From contig NZ_FMXQ01000001.1 of assembly GCF_900104485.1 (NCBI RefSeq), positions 372,001 through 436,000 of the forward strand: a stretch of DNA of 64,000 nucleotides. Reading direction: 5' to 3'. The first letter of the stretch is position 1. Every line of letters begins with the position of its first letter. The notes under the pieces are model-generated. The model ran no database searches and was not told the origin of the DNA. It worked only from the letters and a program-made list of their open reading frames with translations. Shown here piece by piece: positions 40,846 through 49,724 of this stretch. The position numbers were made by a program, and so were the translations under genes. Origin of the DNA: Bauldia litoralis (GTDB lineage Bacteria; Pseudomonadota; Alphaproteobacteria; Rhizobiales; Kaistiaceae).

Positions 40846-41612
40846 CAACTCATCCAGTTGCCGCCGTCGACATTCAGCGTCTGCGCCGTGACATACCTTG
40901 CGTCGTCGGAAGCAAGGAACACGCATGGTCCGGCGATGTCGTCGGGCTCGCCCATATAGCCGAGCGGCACGGCTTCGCCGACGAGCCGCTTCTTCTCGCC
41001 GATCGGCAGGTCCTCGTACTTCGCGAACAGCGAGTCGACGACATCCCACATCGGCGTGTCGACGACGCCCGGCGCGATGGCGTTGACACGGATCTTGTCC
41101 TTCGCCAGTTCGAGCGCCAGCGACTGGGTCATCGAGATCACCGCCGCCTTGGTCGAGCAGTAGAGGACGATGTTTGCCTCACCCCGCCGCCCGGCCTGCG
41201 ACGAGAAGTTGATGATCACGCCGCCCTTGCCGCGCTTCTTCATGCCCGGGACGACCGCCTGGGTGGCGAAGATGGTTCCGCCGACATTGACGTCATACTG
41301 GCGGCGATAGGCCTCGTGGGTCACTTCCTCGATCGGGGCCATGGTGAAGATGCCAGCGTTGTTGACCAGTACGTCGATGCCGCCCCAGGCGTCCTCGACC
41401 GCTTTCACGCCGTCGGCGATGGAACCGAGATCGGTCACGTCCATCTTCAGCGCCATCGCATTGGGACCAAGGTCCGCGGCCGTCTCTTCCGCCCCACCGA
41501 TATCGGCGACGGCAACCTTCGCGCCTTCTCGCACATAGGCCTCGCAGATGGCGCGGCCGATTCCCCGGCCGCCGCCGGTGACCAGCGCGACCTTTCCCTC
41601 CAGTCGTTTCAT
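40845..41612 (-). CDS. smoS: Sorbitol dehydrogenase (SDR family)
   Basis: A 255-residue short-chain dehydrogenase. TGGGRGIG binds NAD, NNAG is the structural motif, and the catalytic residues are Ser in NFSSQAG and Tyr-Lys in LYCSTKAAV. The close match to SmoS/PolS comes from context and from features such as [27 protein letters not shown]. It oxidises D-sorbitol to fructose. It overlaps the ATPase gene upstream by 4 bases (ATGA) and mtlK downstream by 1 base. Confidence 0.92.
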   Translation of the reverse strand: MKRLEGKVALVTGGGRGIGRAICEAYVREGAKVAVADIGGAEETAADLGPNAMALKMDVTDLGSIADGVKAVEDAWGGIDVLVNNAGIFTMAPIEEVTHEAYRRQYDVNVGGTIFATQAVVPGMKKRGKGGVIINFSSQAGRRGEANIVLYCSTKAAVISMTQSLALELAKDKIRVNAIAPGVVDTPMWDVVDSLFAKYEDLPIGEKKRLVGEAVPLGYMGEPDDIAGPCVFLASDDARYVTAQTLNVDGGNWMS

Positions 41613-42613
41613 TCGATACGCAGCCCCTTGTCGTCAAACCTGTGAAGCTGCGCCGGATCGGGTGTCAGATAGACCTGATCGCCGCGGTGGAAATCGACTT
41701 CACCGCCGGAGCGTACGGTGATTGGCTCTGCCATTCCATCGCAATGAACGTGAAAAAACGTGTCGGACCCCAGATGCTCCGACACCCCGACCTTCCCGGC
41801 CCATTCCCCGCCGTCCGACGAGATGCCGATGTGCTCGGGACGGATCCCGATCGTCGCCGCATTATCCTTTGCGGCCTCCGCGCCCTTGAGGAGATTCATC
41901 TTCGGCGACCCGATGAAGCCGGCGACAAACTCGTTCAGCGGACGCCGGTAGAGATCGAGCGGCGAGCCGACCTGCTCGATGTTTCCCGCCCGCAGGACGA
42001 CGATCTTGTCGGCCATCGTCATCGCCTCGACCTGGTCATGGGTGACGTAGACCATGGTCGTCGTCAGCCGCTTGTGCAGTTCGCTGATCTCGAGCCGCAT
42101 GCCGACGCGAAGCGCCGCGTCGAGGTTGGACAGCGGCTCGTCGAAGAGGAACGCTGCTGGTTCGCGGACGATGGCGCGGCCGATGGCGACCCGCTGGCGC
42201 TGGCCACCCGACAACTGGCCGGGGCGGCGGTCGAGATAGTCCCCGAGGTTGAGGACCGCGGCCGCCTGCTCGACCTTCCGGTCCTGCTCCGCCTTGTCCA
42301 TCTTCGCCATCCGGAGAGGGAAGGCGATGTTCTTCCGCACCGACATATGCGGATAGAGCGCGTAGGACTGGAACACCATCGCCAGCCCCCGCTTGGCCGG
42401 CGGCAACTCGGTGGCGTCCTGTCCGTCGATCTCGATCCGGCCGCTGCTGACATCCTCCAGTCCGGCGATCAGCCGGAGCAGAGTGGACTTGCCGCAGCCC
42501 GAGGGGCCGACGAAGACGACGAACTCACCGTCTTCAATGGACAGGTCCAGCGGTCGAATGACATCGACTTCGCCGAAGCTCTTGGTGACCTGTTCGAGTG
42601 TGATGCGTCCCAT
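41609..42613 (-). CDS. smoK: Polyol ABC transporter ATP-binding protein
   Basis: A 334-residue ATPase of the MalK/UgpC subfamily. Walker [11 protein letters not shown]-loop [11 protein letters not shown], signature [10 protein letters not shown], Walker [12 protein letters not shown], switch His VTHDQ. A C-terminal TOBE/OB domain of about 100 residues follows ([11 protein letters not shown]), usual for sugar importers. It is in operon with permeases and binding protein. Confidence 0.94.
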   Translation of the reverse strand: MGRITLEQVTKSFGEVDVIRPLDLSIEDGEFVVFVGPSGCGKSTLLRLIAGLEDVSSGRIEIDGQDATELPPAKRGLAMVFQSYALYPHMSVRKNIAFPLRMAKMDKAEQDRKVEQAAAVLNLGDYLDRRPGQLSGGQRQRVAIGRAIVREPAAFLFDEPLSNLDAALRVGMRLEISELHKRLTTTMVYVTHDQVEAMTMADKIVVLRAGNIEQVGSPLDLYRRPLNEFVAGFIGSPKMNLLKGAEAAKDNAATIGIRPEHIGISSDGGEWAGKVGVSEHLGSDTFFHVHCDGMAEPITVRSGGEVDFHRGDQVYLTPDPAQLHRFDDKGLRIE

Positions 42614-42623
42614 ACCCGCCTCC

Positions 42624-43454
42624 CTATTTCACTGCGCCGAAGGTCAGGCCCCGGACGAGTTGTTTCTGGCTGAACCAGCCGATGATGAGGATCGGCGCGA
42701 TCGCCATCACACTCGCGGCGCTCAGCTTCGCGTAGAAAAGCCCCTCGGGGCTGGAATAGCTGGCGATGAACGCGGTCAGCGGCGCGGCCTTCGACGCCGT
42801 CAGGTTAAGCGTCCAGAATGCCTCGTTCCATGCCAGGATGACGTTCAACAGGACGGTCGAGGCAATGCCCGGCACCGCCATCGGCGTGAGGACATAGAGG
42901 ACTTCCTTGCGCAGCGAGGCCCCGTCCATCCGGGCCGCCTCGAGGATCTCGCCCGGTATCTCGCGGAAATACGTGTAGAGCATCCAGATGATGATCGGCA
43001 GGTTGATCAGCATCAGCACGATCACCAGGCCCGTCCGCGTGTCGAGCAGTCCGGTGTCGCGGAAGATCAGGTAGATCGGAATCAGCACGCCGACCGGCGG
43101 CAGCATCTTGGTGGACAGCATCCACATCAGCACATTCTTGGTCCGCTTGGCCGGCACGAAGGCCATCGCCCAGGCCGCCGGGACCGCGATCAGGAGCCCC
43201 AGCAGCGTTGAGCCGAGGGCAATCACGACCGAGTTGGTGAAGTGCTTGAAATAGTCGGAGCGCGCCTGCACGGCGCCGTAGCTCTCCGTCGTCCATCCGG
43301 AGGTCAGCACTTCGATCGGCCCGCGGATCGCATCCACCTCGGTCTTCAGCGACAGGATGGCGATCCACAGGATCGGAAAGAACATCAGAATCCCGAGCGT
43401 CCAGGCGACGATCGTCGTGACGGTCTTCTCGCGGTTGGAAACTGCGCGTGCCAT
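42624..43454 (-). CDS. smoG: Polyol ABC transporter permease, MalG type
   Basis: A 276-residue inner-membrane permease with six hydrophobic segments. The cytoplasmic EAA loop is [29 protein letters not shown] 43454 gives the basic start [12 protein letters not shown] before the first helix. An open frame that extends further upstream is the neighbouring permease in another frame. It lies 14 bases after smoF. Confidence 0.93.
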   Translation of the reverse strand: MARAVSNREKTVTTIVAWTLGILMFFPILWIAILSLKTEVDAIRGPIEVLTSGWTTESYGAVQARSDYFKHFTNSVVIALGSTLLGLLIAVPAAWAMAFVPAKRTKNVLMWMLSTKMLPPVGVLIPIYLIFRDTGLLDTRTGLVIVLMLINLPIIIWMLYTYFREIPGEILEAARMDGASLRKEVLYVLTPMAVPGIASTVLLNVILAWNEAFWTLNLTASKAAPLTAFIASYSSPEGLFYAKLSAASVMAIAPILIIGWFSQKQLVRGLTFGAVK

Positions 43455-43468
43455 GGTCCGATCCCCCC

Positions 43469-44341
43469 TCAGGCGTCCAGATTCTTGCCGATCATCCGCA
43501 TCAGGAAGATCGCGACGATGTTGGCGAGGATGATGGCGATGACGCCACCGGCGGAGCCGGCTCCCACGTCGTATTGCAGCAGCGACTGGACGTAGATCAG
43601 GTAGGTGAGGTTGGTCGTCGCCGTTCCCGGTCCGCCATTCGTGGTGACGAGGATCTCGGCGAAGATCGACAGCAGGAAGATCGTCTGGATCAGGATGACG
43701 ACGGTGATCGCGCGGGCCAAGTGCGGCAGCATGATGAACCAGAAACGGTTCAGCCAGCTGGCCCCGTCCATCTCCGCCGCCTCGAGCTGCTCGCTGTCGA
43801 GCGACTGAAGGGCGGTGAGGAGGATCAGCGTCGCAAAGGGAAGCCATTGCCAACTGACGATCCAGATGATCGATGCCATCGGCGCCTGGCCAAAGAAGTC
43901 GAAGGGCTCGAATCCGAAGCTCGTCGCGATGTGGCCGAAGATGCCATTCACGGGGTTCATGAACATGTTCTTCCACACCAGACCGGAGACGGTCGGCATC
44001 ACGAAGAAGGGCGCGATCACCAGGATCCGGACGATCCCCTGGCCCCACATCGGGCGGTCGAGGAGAAGGGCGAACAGGGTGCCGCCGCCGACCGTGATGA
44101 TCAGGACACCGCCAACCAGGGCGAGGGTGTTCCAGATCGCGTCGGTGAAGCTCGGATCGGTGACGAAGTAGTAGTAGTTGGTCCAGCCGGTCCAGGCCTC
44201 GGTGCCCGGCATCAGCAGGTTGTAGCGCAGGAACGAGAAATAGATGGTCAGGGCCAGCGGGACGATCATCCAGGCCAGCAGCAGGATCACCGCTGGCGAG
44301 ATCATCAGGCGTGCAGCCGTTCTTGAATGCTGGGTAGCCAT
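43469..44341 (-). CDS. smoF: Polyol ABC transporter permease, MalF type
   Basis: A 290-residue permease with six membrane helices and the EAA loop EAAEMDGASWLNRFWFIMLPHLARAI. Start MATQHSRTAARLMISPAV is followed at once by the first helix. It is separated from the binding-protein gene by 120 bases that contain a strong stem-loop. Confidence 0.93.
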   Translation of the reverse strand: MATQHSRTAARLMISPAVILLLAWMIVPLALTIYFSFLRYNLLMPGTEAWTGWTNYYYFVTDPSFTDAIWNTLALVGGVLIITVGGGTLFALLLDRPMWGQGIVRILVIAPFFVMPTVSGLVWKNMFMNPVNGIFGHIATSFGFEPFDFFGQAPMASIIWIVSWQWLPFATLILLTALQSLDSEQLEAAEMDGASWLNRFWFIMLPHLARAITVVILIQTIFLLSIFAEILVTTNGGPGTATTNLTYLIYVQSLLQYDVGAGSAGGVIAIILANIVAIFLMRMIGKNLDA

Positions 44342-44421
44342 GAGTGACGCCCTCCCCGTTCCTCAAAGAGCGCGCGACCGGACAGGCAGCCGCAAGCGCT
44401 TACCGGCAAGATCAGTTGGGT

Positions 44422-44447
44422 GGGCCGACGCGCGGACGCGCCGACCC
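44422..44447 (-). promoter_or_regulatory. Stem-loop between binding-protein and permease genes
   Basis: In the minus-strand RNA an 11-bp stem (44447-44437 with 44432-44422, two G-U pairs) closes a 4-base loop, 14 bases after the smoE stop. No T run follows. It fits an mRNA-stabilising or partial-termination hairpin that keeps binding protein above permease level. Confidence 0.7.
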
Positions 44448-44461
44448 GTCTTGGGAGACGA

Positions 44462-45772
44462 CTACTTGGGGTAACCGGCCTTGGCCATTTCGCGCTCGGC
44501 GAACTGCTGGCTGTTCTTCAGCGCTTCGTCGACCGTCATCTGGCCGGCAAGCGCGGCAGCGATCTGCTGGCCGACATAGTTGCCGATGCCCTGGAACTCG
44601 GGGATCGCGACAAACTGGACGCCGGTGTAAGGCACGGGCTCCAGCGTTGCGTCGGCCGGGTTCGCCGCCAGGATCGAGTTCTCGACCGTCTTCGCGAACG
44701 GAGCGGCATCGAGATACGCCTGGTTCTCGTAGGTCGACTTGCGGGTGCCGGGAGGTGCGGCGACCCAGCCCTTGGTCTCACCGACGAGGTTGACGTAGTC
44801 CTCGGACGTCGACCAGGCGAGGAAGTTCTTCGCTGCATCCGCCTTCTGCGAGCTCTTCGGGATCGCCAGCGCCCAGGCCCAGAACCAGCCGGTTCCCTTG
44901 TCGGTCACCTGCTTCGGCGCCTGGAAGAAGTCGGTCTTGTCGGCGACCGAGGATTCGTCCGGGTTGAAGATGTAGCCGGCCGCCGAGGTCGCATCGACCC
45001 AGGTCGCGCACTTGCCGTCGGCGAAAAGCGCACGGTTCTCGTTGTGGCCGTTCGCCGTGGCGCCGGGAGGACCGAACTCGTTCATCAGGTCGACGTAGTA
45101 GGTGACGGCGTTGTGCCACGCGTCGCTGTCGATGGTCGGCTTCCAGTCCATGTCGAACCAGCGGCCACCGAAGGCATTCACCAGCGGGCCGACGAACGCC
45201 ATGTTCTCGCCCCAGCCGGCCTTGCCGCGCTGGCAGGTGCCGAACACGCCGTTGTCCGGATCGTGGACCTTGGCGACGATCTCGGCGAACTGGTCGTAGG
45301 TCATCTGACCGTCGGGCAGCTCGACGCCAGCTGCGTCGAACAGGTCCTTGCGGTAGAAGGTGAACGAGCTTTCCGCGTAGAACGGGACGGCATAAAGCGT
45401 CCCGTCCGCCGACAAGCCGTTCAGGACAGGCTCGAAAATGTCATCGTAATTGTAGGCGTCGCCAAGATCGTCGAGCGCCACAAGCCAGCCCTGTGCACCC
45501 CAGATGGGTGCCTCATAGGCGCCGATGGTGACGATGTCGAAGGAACCGCCGTTGGTGGCGATGTCAGTGGTGACGCGCTGACGCAGAACATTCTCTTCAA
45601 GAACGACCCAGTTCAGCGTGTTGCCGGTCGCCTCTTCCCACTTCGACGACAGCTCCTGCATGATGATCATGTCGGAGTTGTTCACCGTCGCGATGGTGAG
45701 TTCCTCGGCCAAAGCCCCGCCGGCGACAAGCGCCATGACGGAAGCAGACACAAGTGTGCTTCTGAGGTGCAT
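44462..45772 (-). CDS. smoE: Sorbitol/mannitol-binding periplasmic protein
   Basis: A 436-residue family-1 solute-binding protein. Signal peptide: MHLRSTLVSASVMALVAGGALAEE. The mature start ELTIATVNNSDMIIMQELSSKWEEATGN is typical of polyol-binding members, as is YAVPFYAESSFTFYRKDLFDAAG. Position upstream of two permeases, an ATPase and two polyol dehydrogenases supports sorbitol/mannitol specificity. Aggregate evidence is strong for a polyol, weaker for which one. Confidence 0.93.
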   Translation of the reverse strand: MHLRSTLVSASVMALVAGGALAEELTIATVNNSDMIIMQELSSKWEEATGNTLNWVVLEENVLRQRVTTDIATNGGSFDIVTIGAYEAPIWGAQGWLVALDDLGDAYNYDDIFEPVLNGLSADGTLYAVPFYAESSFTFYRKDLFDAAGVELPDGQMTYDQFAEIVAKVHDPDNGVFGTCQRGKAGWGENMAFVGPLVNAFGGRWFDMDWKPTIDSDAWHNAVTYYVDLMNEFGPPGATANGHNENRALFADGKCATWVDATSAAGYIFNPDESSVADKTDFFQAPKQVTDKGTGWFWAWALAIPKSSQKADAAKNFLAWSTSEDYVNLVGETKGWVAAPPGTRKSTYENQAYLDAAPFAKTVENSILAANPADATLEPVPYTGVQFVAIPEFQGIGNYVGQQIAAALAGQMTVDEALKNSQQFAEREMAKAGYPK

Positions 45773-45846
45773 CCGTATCCTCCCTTGGTTGGATGTCCGA
45801 CCCCAGACAATTACTATTTTGCCGCGATGTCAATCGATATTTGACA

Positions 45847-45859
45847 CGCGTAAATTTAC
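45847..45859. promoter_or_regulatory. Candidate LacI operator upstream of smoE
   Basis: A 10-base perfect palindrome GTAAATTTAC (45850-45859) overlaps CGCGTAAA (45847-45854), an 8-mer also present before the lacI gene (46940-46947). It lies about 80 bases upstream of smoE. A TTGACA on the minus strand at 45833-45828 could be the -35, but no good -10 is seen. Confidence 0.45.
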
Positions 45860-45878
45860 AGGAGGCTTTTCTGTCCGA

Positions 45879-46907
45879 TCAGGCGGACTCTCGCATCACC
45901 AGTTTGCCTTCGAACAGGGTGTCGACGCGCTTCTCCGTCGGCCCGCCATTCTCGATAACATCGAACAACGTCTCGACGCTGCGATCCGAAATCGAGGCGT
46001 AATCCTGGGCGACGGTCGTCAGGGGCGGACAGGTGAACCGGGAGAAGGGGTGATCGTCGTGTCCCGCGATCCGCAGGGCGCAGCCACCGCCGCGCCCGAC
46101 GCGCAAGCCCTCCCCGTAGGCCGCCGCCAGGACGCCGATCGCAAGCCGGTCATTGCTGCAAAGCACTGTGTTCGTGCTCAACTCGCGCGACTTGATCATG
46201 CGGATCCCCTCGCGATAACCGACCTCCTCGAATCCCCAGCCTTCGCCCTTGACGTGAATGACATGGGGAGGGTGTCCAAGCCGCTCCATCGCCTGGATAT
46301 AGGCGTTGCGTCGCTTGTTGGCGTTGGGGTTGATCGGCGGCATTTCGAAGAAGCACGGCGGCTCGCCGGTCCGGCAGAGATACTCGACGATCAGCGAAAT
46401 GCTCTGAGAATTGTCCGATCCGATAAAAGCCTTGCCGACGCCTTCCACGTTGCTGTCGAACAGGACTGTGGGCACGTCGTTGCAGAATTTCGCGATCACA
46501 CCCTTGTCTGATGCACGGCCCAGCGGCGCGAGAAGGACCCCCGCCGGCTTGAGCGAACGAAGGCTGTCGAGGATGTCGTTTTCCAGCGTCGGCTCGCCGT
46601 GTGAGCTGAACAGGATCGGCCAGAATCCACGATCGAGGCAGCGGCGCTCGATGTTCCGGGCGATCTCGGCAAAGAACGGATCGGCGAGGTAGGGAACGAC
46701 GATCCCGATGTTCTTCGTCAGCCGGCGGTTCTGGTTGATGGCGTAGATGTTCGGGCGATAATCGTATTGCTCCAGCGCCTCCTCGATCTTCCGCCGCGTC
46801 GACGCCCGGACGCTGTTCATGTCGTGGAAATACTTCGAGACGGTCGGCCGGGAGATGCCGCTGGCGGCGGCAAACTCCTCCATATTCTTGATTTTGGGCC
46901 CTTCCAT
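45879..46907 (-). CDS. LacI-family transcription regulator of the polyol operon
   Basis: 342 residues: an N-terminal HTH (NMEEFAAASGISRPTVSKYFHD) with hinge region NIYAINQNRRLTKNIGIVVPYL, and a periplasmic-binding-protein-like effector domain. The effector is probably a polyol or its product, from position directly upstream of smoE in the same orientation. ATG 46907 is chosen since AAGGGA lies 7 bases upstream; ATG 46913 would put the ribosome site 1 base away. The effector loop near GGGCALRIAGHDD is a little longer than usual. Confidence 0.92.
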   Translation of the reverse strand: MEGPKIKNMEEFAAASGISRPTVSKYFHDMNSVRASTRRKIEEALEQYDYRPNIYAINQNRRLTKNIGIVVPYLADPFFAEIARNIERRCLDRGFWPILFSSHGEPTLENDILDSLRSLKPAGVLLAPLGRASDKGVIAKFCNDVPTVLFDSNVEGVGKAFIGSDNSQSISLIVEYLCRTGEPPCFFEMPPINPNANKRRNAYIQAMERLGHPPHVIHVKGEGWGFEEVGYREGIRMIKSRELSTNTVLCSNDRLAIGVLAAAYGEGLRVGRGGGCALRIAGHDDHPFSRFTCPPLTTVAQDYASISDRSVETLFDVIENGGPTEKRVDTLFEGKLVMRESA

Positions 46908-46928
46908 CGTCATTCCCTTGATTCGGCT

Positions 46929-46967
46929 TAAACTTTCGCCGCGTAAACTTTGAAATTTGACTTTACG
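46929..46967. promoter_or_regulatory. Candidate operator region upstream of lacI
   Basis: Two direct copies of TAAACTTT (46929-46936 and 46944-46951) and an inverted pair CGTAAA ... TTTACG (46942-46947 and 46962-46967). It shares CGCGTAAA with the smoE upstream region. Likely autoregulatory site. Confidence 0.45.
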
Positions 46968-47002
46968 TACTGGGATTGTCGCCGGTCAAGGGCATGGCAT
47001 GA

Positions 47003-47025
47003 CCTGCCGGCCGCTCGCCGGCAGG
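47003..47025. repeat. Inverted repeat, duplicate copy of the qor hairpin
   Basis: Perfect 9-bp stem CCTGCCGGC/GCCGGCAGG with loop CGCTC, the copy-1 version of the hairpin at 47457-47479. Confidence 0.8.
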
Positions 47026-47068
47026 CGAGCCCCCGTCCCCGCTCGGTGTCACAGGCATGGATGGCAGG

Positions 47069-47442
47069 TCATCGGGTGGTCAGGACGATTTTGCCGTAGG
47101 CACCGGGCTCTAGAATCGCGGCATGGGCCTCCGCCGCATTCTCGAGAGGCATCTCCCTGCCGATGACCGGGCGCAGCGATCCGTCGGCGAGTCCCGCCGT
47201 GATGTCGGCCAGGATCTCACCCACCAGCGGCCGTCCTGCGTTCCACAGCGCGATGCCACGCAGGTCGAGTTCCTTCATCATCGTCCGACGTGGATTGACC
47301 GTTACCTCCCCGCGGGCGCCGATGATGATGATGCGGCCATGTTTGGCGACCAGTTCGAGGTCAGCGGCAAGGTTCACGTTCGCCAGCATTTCCAGGATGA
47401 TCGACGGCCCCTTGCCACCCGTCAGTTCCGCCACCGCGTCCA
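47069..47442 (-). pseudogene. Truncated 3' copy of the quinone oxidoreductase gene
   Basis: It carries the last 124 codons of the qor-like gene with the same stop. A frame stays open through the junction to 47512 and would give a 147-residue hybrid beginning MPVTPSGDGG, but there is no ribosome site or N-terminal catalytic domain. It is best treated as duplication debris. Confidence 0.85.
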
Positions 47443-47896
47443 AGGGCATGGCATGACCTGCCGGCCGCTCGCCGGCAGGCGAGCCCCCGTCCCCGCTCGG
47501 TGTCACAGGCATGGATGGCAGGTCATCGGGTGGTCAGGACGATTTTGCCGTAGGCACCGGGCTCTAGAATCGCGGCATGGGCCTCCGCCGCATTCTCGAG
47601 AGGCATCTCCCTGCCGATGACCGGGCGCAGCGATCCGTCGGCGAGTCCCGCCGTGATGTCGGCCAGGATCTCACCCACCAGCGGCCGTCCTGCGTTCCAC
47701 AGCGCGATGCCACGCAGGTCGAGTTCCTTCATCATCGTCCGACGTGGATTGACCGTTACCTCCCCGCGGGCGCCGATGATGATGATGCGGCCATGTTTGG
47801 CGACCAGTTCGAGGTCAGCGGCAAGGTTCACGTTCGCCAGCATTTCCAGGATGATCGACGGCCCCTTGCCACCCGTCAGTTCCGCCACCGCGTCCA
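47441..47896. repeat. 454-bp tandem duplication, copy 2
   Basis: Second copy, continuous with the intact qor-like gene. See copy 1 for content. Confidence 0.95.
47457..47479 (-). terminator. Hairpin after the qor-like gene
   Basis: Perfect 9-bp stem CCTGCCGGC/GCCGGCAGG with loop CGCTC about 45 bases after the stop codon. No T run follows on the minus strand, so termination is only possible. Confidence 0.45.
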
Positions 47897-48500
47897 GGTA
47901 TCCCACTTCCGTGTGGTCGACGACGTGGTCGGCCCCCTGCTCGAGGATCAGGTCCCTGCCGCGTTGCGATCCGCCGCTGCCGATAATCGTCAGGCCGGCG
48001 CGCTTGGCCAATTGCACCGCCGCGGTGCCGACGGCGCCACTGGCGCCGTGGATGAATACAGTCTCCCCTGCGACCGCGCCGCCGCGGGCGAAGAGCGCGT
48101 AGTGGGCGGTCGCATAGGGCACGCCGATCGCCGCGCCGGCGGCAAAATCGATTCCCGATGGCAGCGGCACGACGAGGTCCGCCGGCCGCACCACCTTCTC
48201 GGCATAGCAGCCGGTCATTCGGACACCCATGCCGGCGCTGACAATGACGTGGTCGCCGACCGCGAGATCGCTGACGCCCGCGCCGACGGCCGAAACAACC
48301 CCCGCCGCGTCTCCGCCGGGAATGTAGGGAAGGTCCGGAACGATGGCGTAGACGCCGGTGCGCATGTAGGTGTCGGCCGGATTGACCCCGGCGGCGCGGA
48401 CGTCGATCGCCACCTCGCCCTTGCCGGCGACCGGATCCTCCACGTCGTCGACCTGAAGCACCTCGGGACCGCCGAAGGAATGGGCGCGGACCGCCTTCAT
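47523..48500 (-). CDS. NADPH:quinone oxidoreductase-like MDR protein
   Basis: A 325-residue zinc-free medium-chain reductase. MKAVRAHSFGGPEVLQVDDV begins the GroES-like domain. VNPADTYMRTGVY is the family signature loop, and the cofactor motif FIHGASGAVGTAAVQLAKRAG marks NADPH binding. The substrate is likely a quinone or an enone. ATG 48500 is chosen because AAGGAG lies 7 bases upstream; ATG 48506 is too close. Start is divergent from a hydratase gene 48 bases away. Its last 374 bases are duplicated downstream. Confidence 0.92.
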   Translation of the reverse strand: MKAVRAHSFGGPEVLQVDDVEDPVAGKGEVAIDVRAAGVNPADTYMRTGVYAIVPDLPYIPGGDAAGVVSAVGAGVSDLAVGDHVIVSAGMGVRMTGCYAEKVVRPADLVVPLPSGIDFAAGAAIGVPYATAHYALFARGGAVAGETVFIHGASGAVGTAAVQLAKRAGLTIIGSGGSQRGRDLILEQGADHVVDHTEVGYLDAVAELTGGKGPSIILEMLANVNLAADLELVAKHGRIIIIGARGEVTVNPRRTMMKELDLRGIALWNAGRPLVGEILADITAGLADGSLRPVIGREMPLENAAEAHAAILEPGAYGKIVLTTR

Positions 48501-48548
48501 CTGCATTCTCCTTGTCGGATTTACGACCTTATACTCGTGTGGAGCTTC

Positions 48549-49376
48549 ATGACCCACACCAAGCCATGCCAGCAAGGGGAGGCAGCGACTTTGCGTTCAA
48601 ACCAGGAAAAGGCCTGCGCCATGCTGTGGCGCCATTGGCAGGACGGCGCTGTCCTCGACGCGCTGCCGGCGGAACTGGTTCCTGCGACGCGGGAAGGCGG
48701 CTATGCGATCCAGGCGCATTTCGAGAGCTACTCCGCGAAGCCGCTTGCCGGATGGAAGATCGCCGCGACCAGCGCCGCCGGCCAGAAGCACATCAATGTC
48801 GATGGCCCCCTCGCCGGACGACTTCTCGCCGAGCGGCTGCACGGGAGTGGCGCCCGGCTGTCCATCGCCGGTAACCGCATGCGGGTCTGCGAACCCGAAT
48901 TCGGTTTCCGGTTTGGCAGCGACCTGCCGGCGCGGAGCAGCCCCTATGAAATTCCCGAGGTGATGGCCGCTGTCGCCGACCTGCACCTGACGATCGAGCT
49001 TCCCGATTCCCGCTACACGGATTTCACCCTGGTCGGCGGCCCCTCGCTGATCGCCGACAATGCCTGCACCCGCGACCTCGTGGTCGGCGAAGCGGTCACG
49101 GCCGACTGGCGGGCGCTCGACCTGTCGACGCAGCCGGTCAGCGCCCGGGTGGCGGGGCGCTACGATCGCGAAGGGGCCGGCGCCAACGTCCTCGGCGGCC
49201 CGGCGATCGCACTGACATGGCTGGTCAACGAGCTTTCGGGGCTGGGCATCGGCGCGCGGCGCGGCGAGCTTGTGACGACCGGAACCTGCATGGTGCCGCT
49301 GGAGATCGAGCCGGGCGACCGGGTCGAGGTCGACTACGGCGATCTTGGTTCCATCGGCGTGCATATCGAGCCGTGA
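48549..49376 (+). CDS. 2-oxopent-4-enoate hydratase-like protein (FAH superfamily)
   Basis: A 275-residue member of the hydratase/decarboxylase branch of the fumarylacetoacetate hydrolase fold (MhpD-like). Features are AGWKIAATSAAGQKHINVDGPLAGRL, metal-site CEPEFGFRF, and the end LVTTGTCMVPLEIEPGDRVEVDYGDLGSIGVHI. Members hydrate enol acids in aromatic degradation, but no other such genes are nearby; the substrate is therefore open. GGAG precedes the ATG. It is divergent from the qor-like gene and may share its regulator. Confidence 0.85.
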   Translation: MTHTKPCQQGEAATLRSNQEKACAMLWRHWQDGAVLDALPAELVPATREGGYAIQAHFESYSAKPLAGWKIAATSAAGQKHINVDGPLAGRLLAERLHGSGARLSIAGNRMRVCEPEFGFRFGSDLPARSSPYEIPEVMAAVADLHLTIELPDSRYTDFTLVGGPSLIADNACTRDLVVGEAVTADWRALDLSTQPVSARVAGRYDREGAGANVLGGPAIALTWLVNELSGLGIGARRGELVTTGTCMVPLEIEPGDRVEVDYGDLGSIGVHIEP

Positions 49377-49431
49377 GGCCACGGTCTGGCGACGCGTGCC
49401 GCCGCGAGCGCGTGTCCTGTTGAAATGGAGG

Positions 49432-49614
49432 TCAGTATCCCAGGAGACGGGTGACCTGGCCGATGACAAACGCCCAGACGGCGATCCCGGGCGGCACCAG
49501 GAGCAGGAGAGCAACCCCCACCGGCAGCGTCGGTGTGGGGGTGGCCGCCACGACGGCATCCCCGGAATACCGGGGGGCCGGATGAACAGGTCTACCTGTG
49601 GAATAACTCGACAT
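49432..49614 (-). CDS. Small single-pass membrane protein
   Basis: A 60-residue protein with one C-terminal membrane helix (LPVGVALLLLVPPGIAVWAFVIGQV). The N-terminal half is Pro/Thr/Ala-rich. GGGGA lies upstream of ATG 49614. It starts 110 bases after luxI on the same strand and may be expressed with it. No family recognised. Confidence 0.5.
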   Translation of the reverse strand: MSSYSTGRPVHPAPRYSGDAVVAATPTPTLPVGVALLLLVPPGIAVWAFVIGQVTRLLGY

Positions 49615-49724
49615 CTGGTCCCCGCCGTCGCGTCGGTGACGGCATCTTTTGCCGCCATCCCGGTCAAAGGCTGACACTGCGCCAGAGTCGTTACTATCCC
49701 CCAAATGAGGGGCTGGACCGCCGA

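Larger units (their letters stand above)
46987..47442. repeat. 454-bp tandem duplication, copy 1
   Basis: Bases 46987-47442 are repeated without difference, as read by eye, at 47441-47896. The copies abut with a shared CA at the junction. The unit contains 82 bases of downstream flank and the last 374 bases of the qor-like gene. Confidence 0.95.

Noticed and set aside
42624-44366. 580-residue frame spanning both permeases
   Set aside because: The upstream half is smoF read in the wrong frame; two ordinary permeases fit the motifs.
45805-45833. TTGACA upstream of smoE as full promoter
   Set aside because: No acceptable -10 at 16-18 bases; kept only as a note with the operator.
47577-49376. 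599-residue + frame joining the antisense of qor to the hydratase
   Set aside because: The first half is antisense to qor; the real hydratase starts at 48549 with GGAG.
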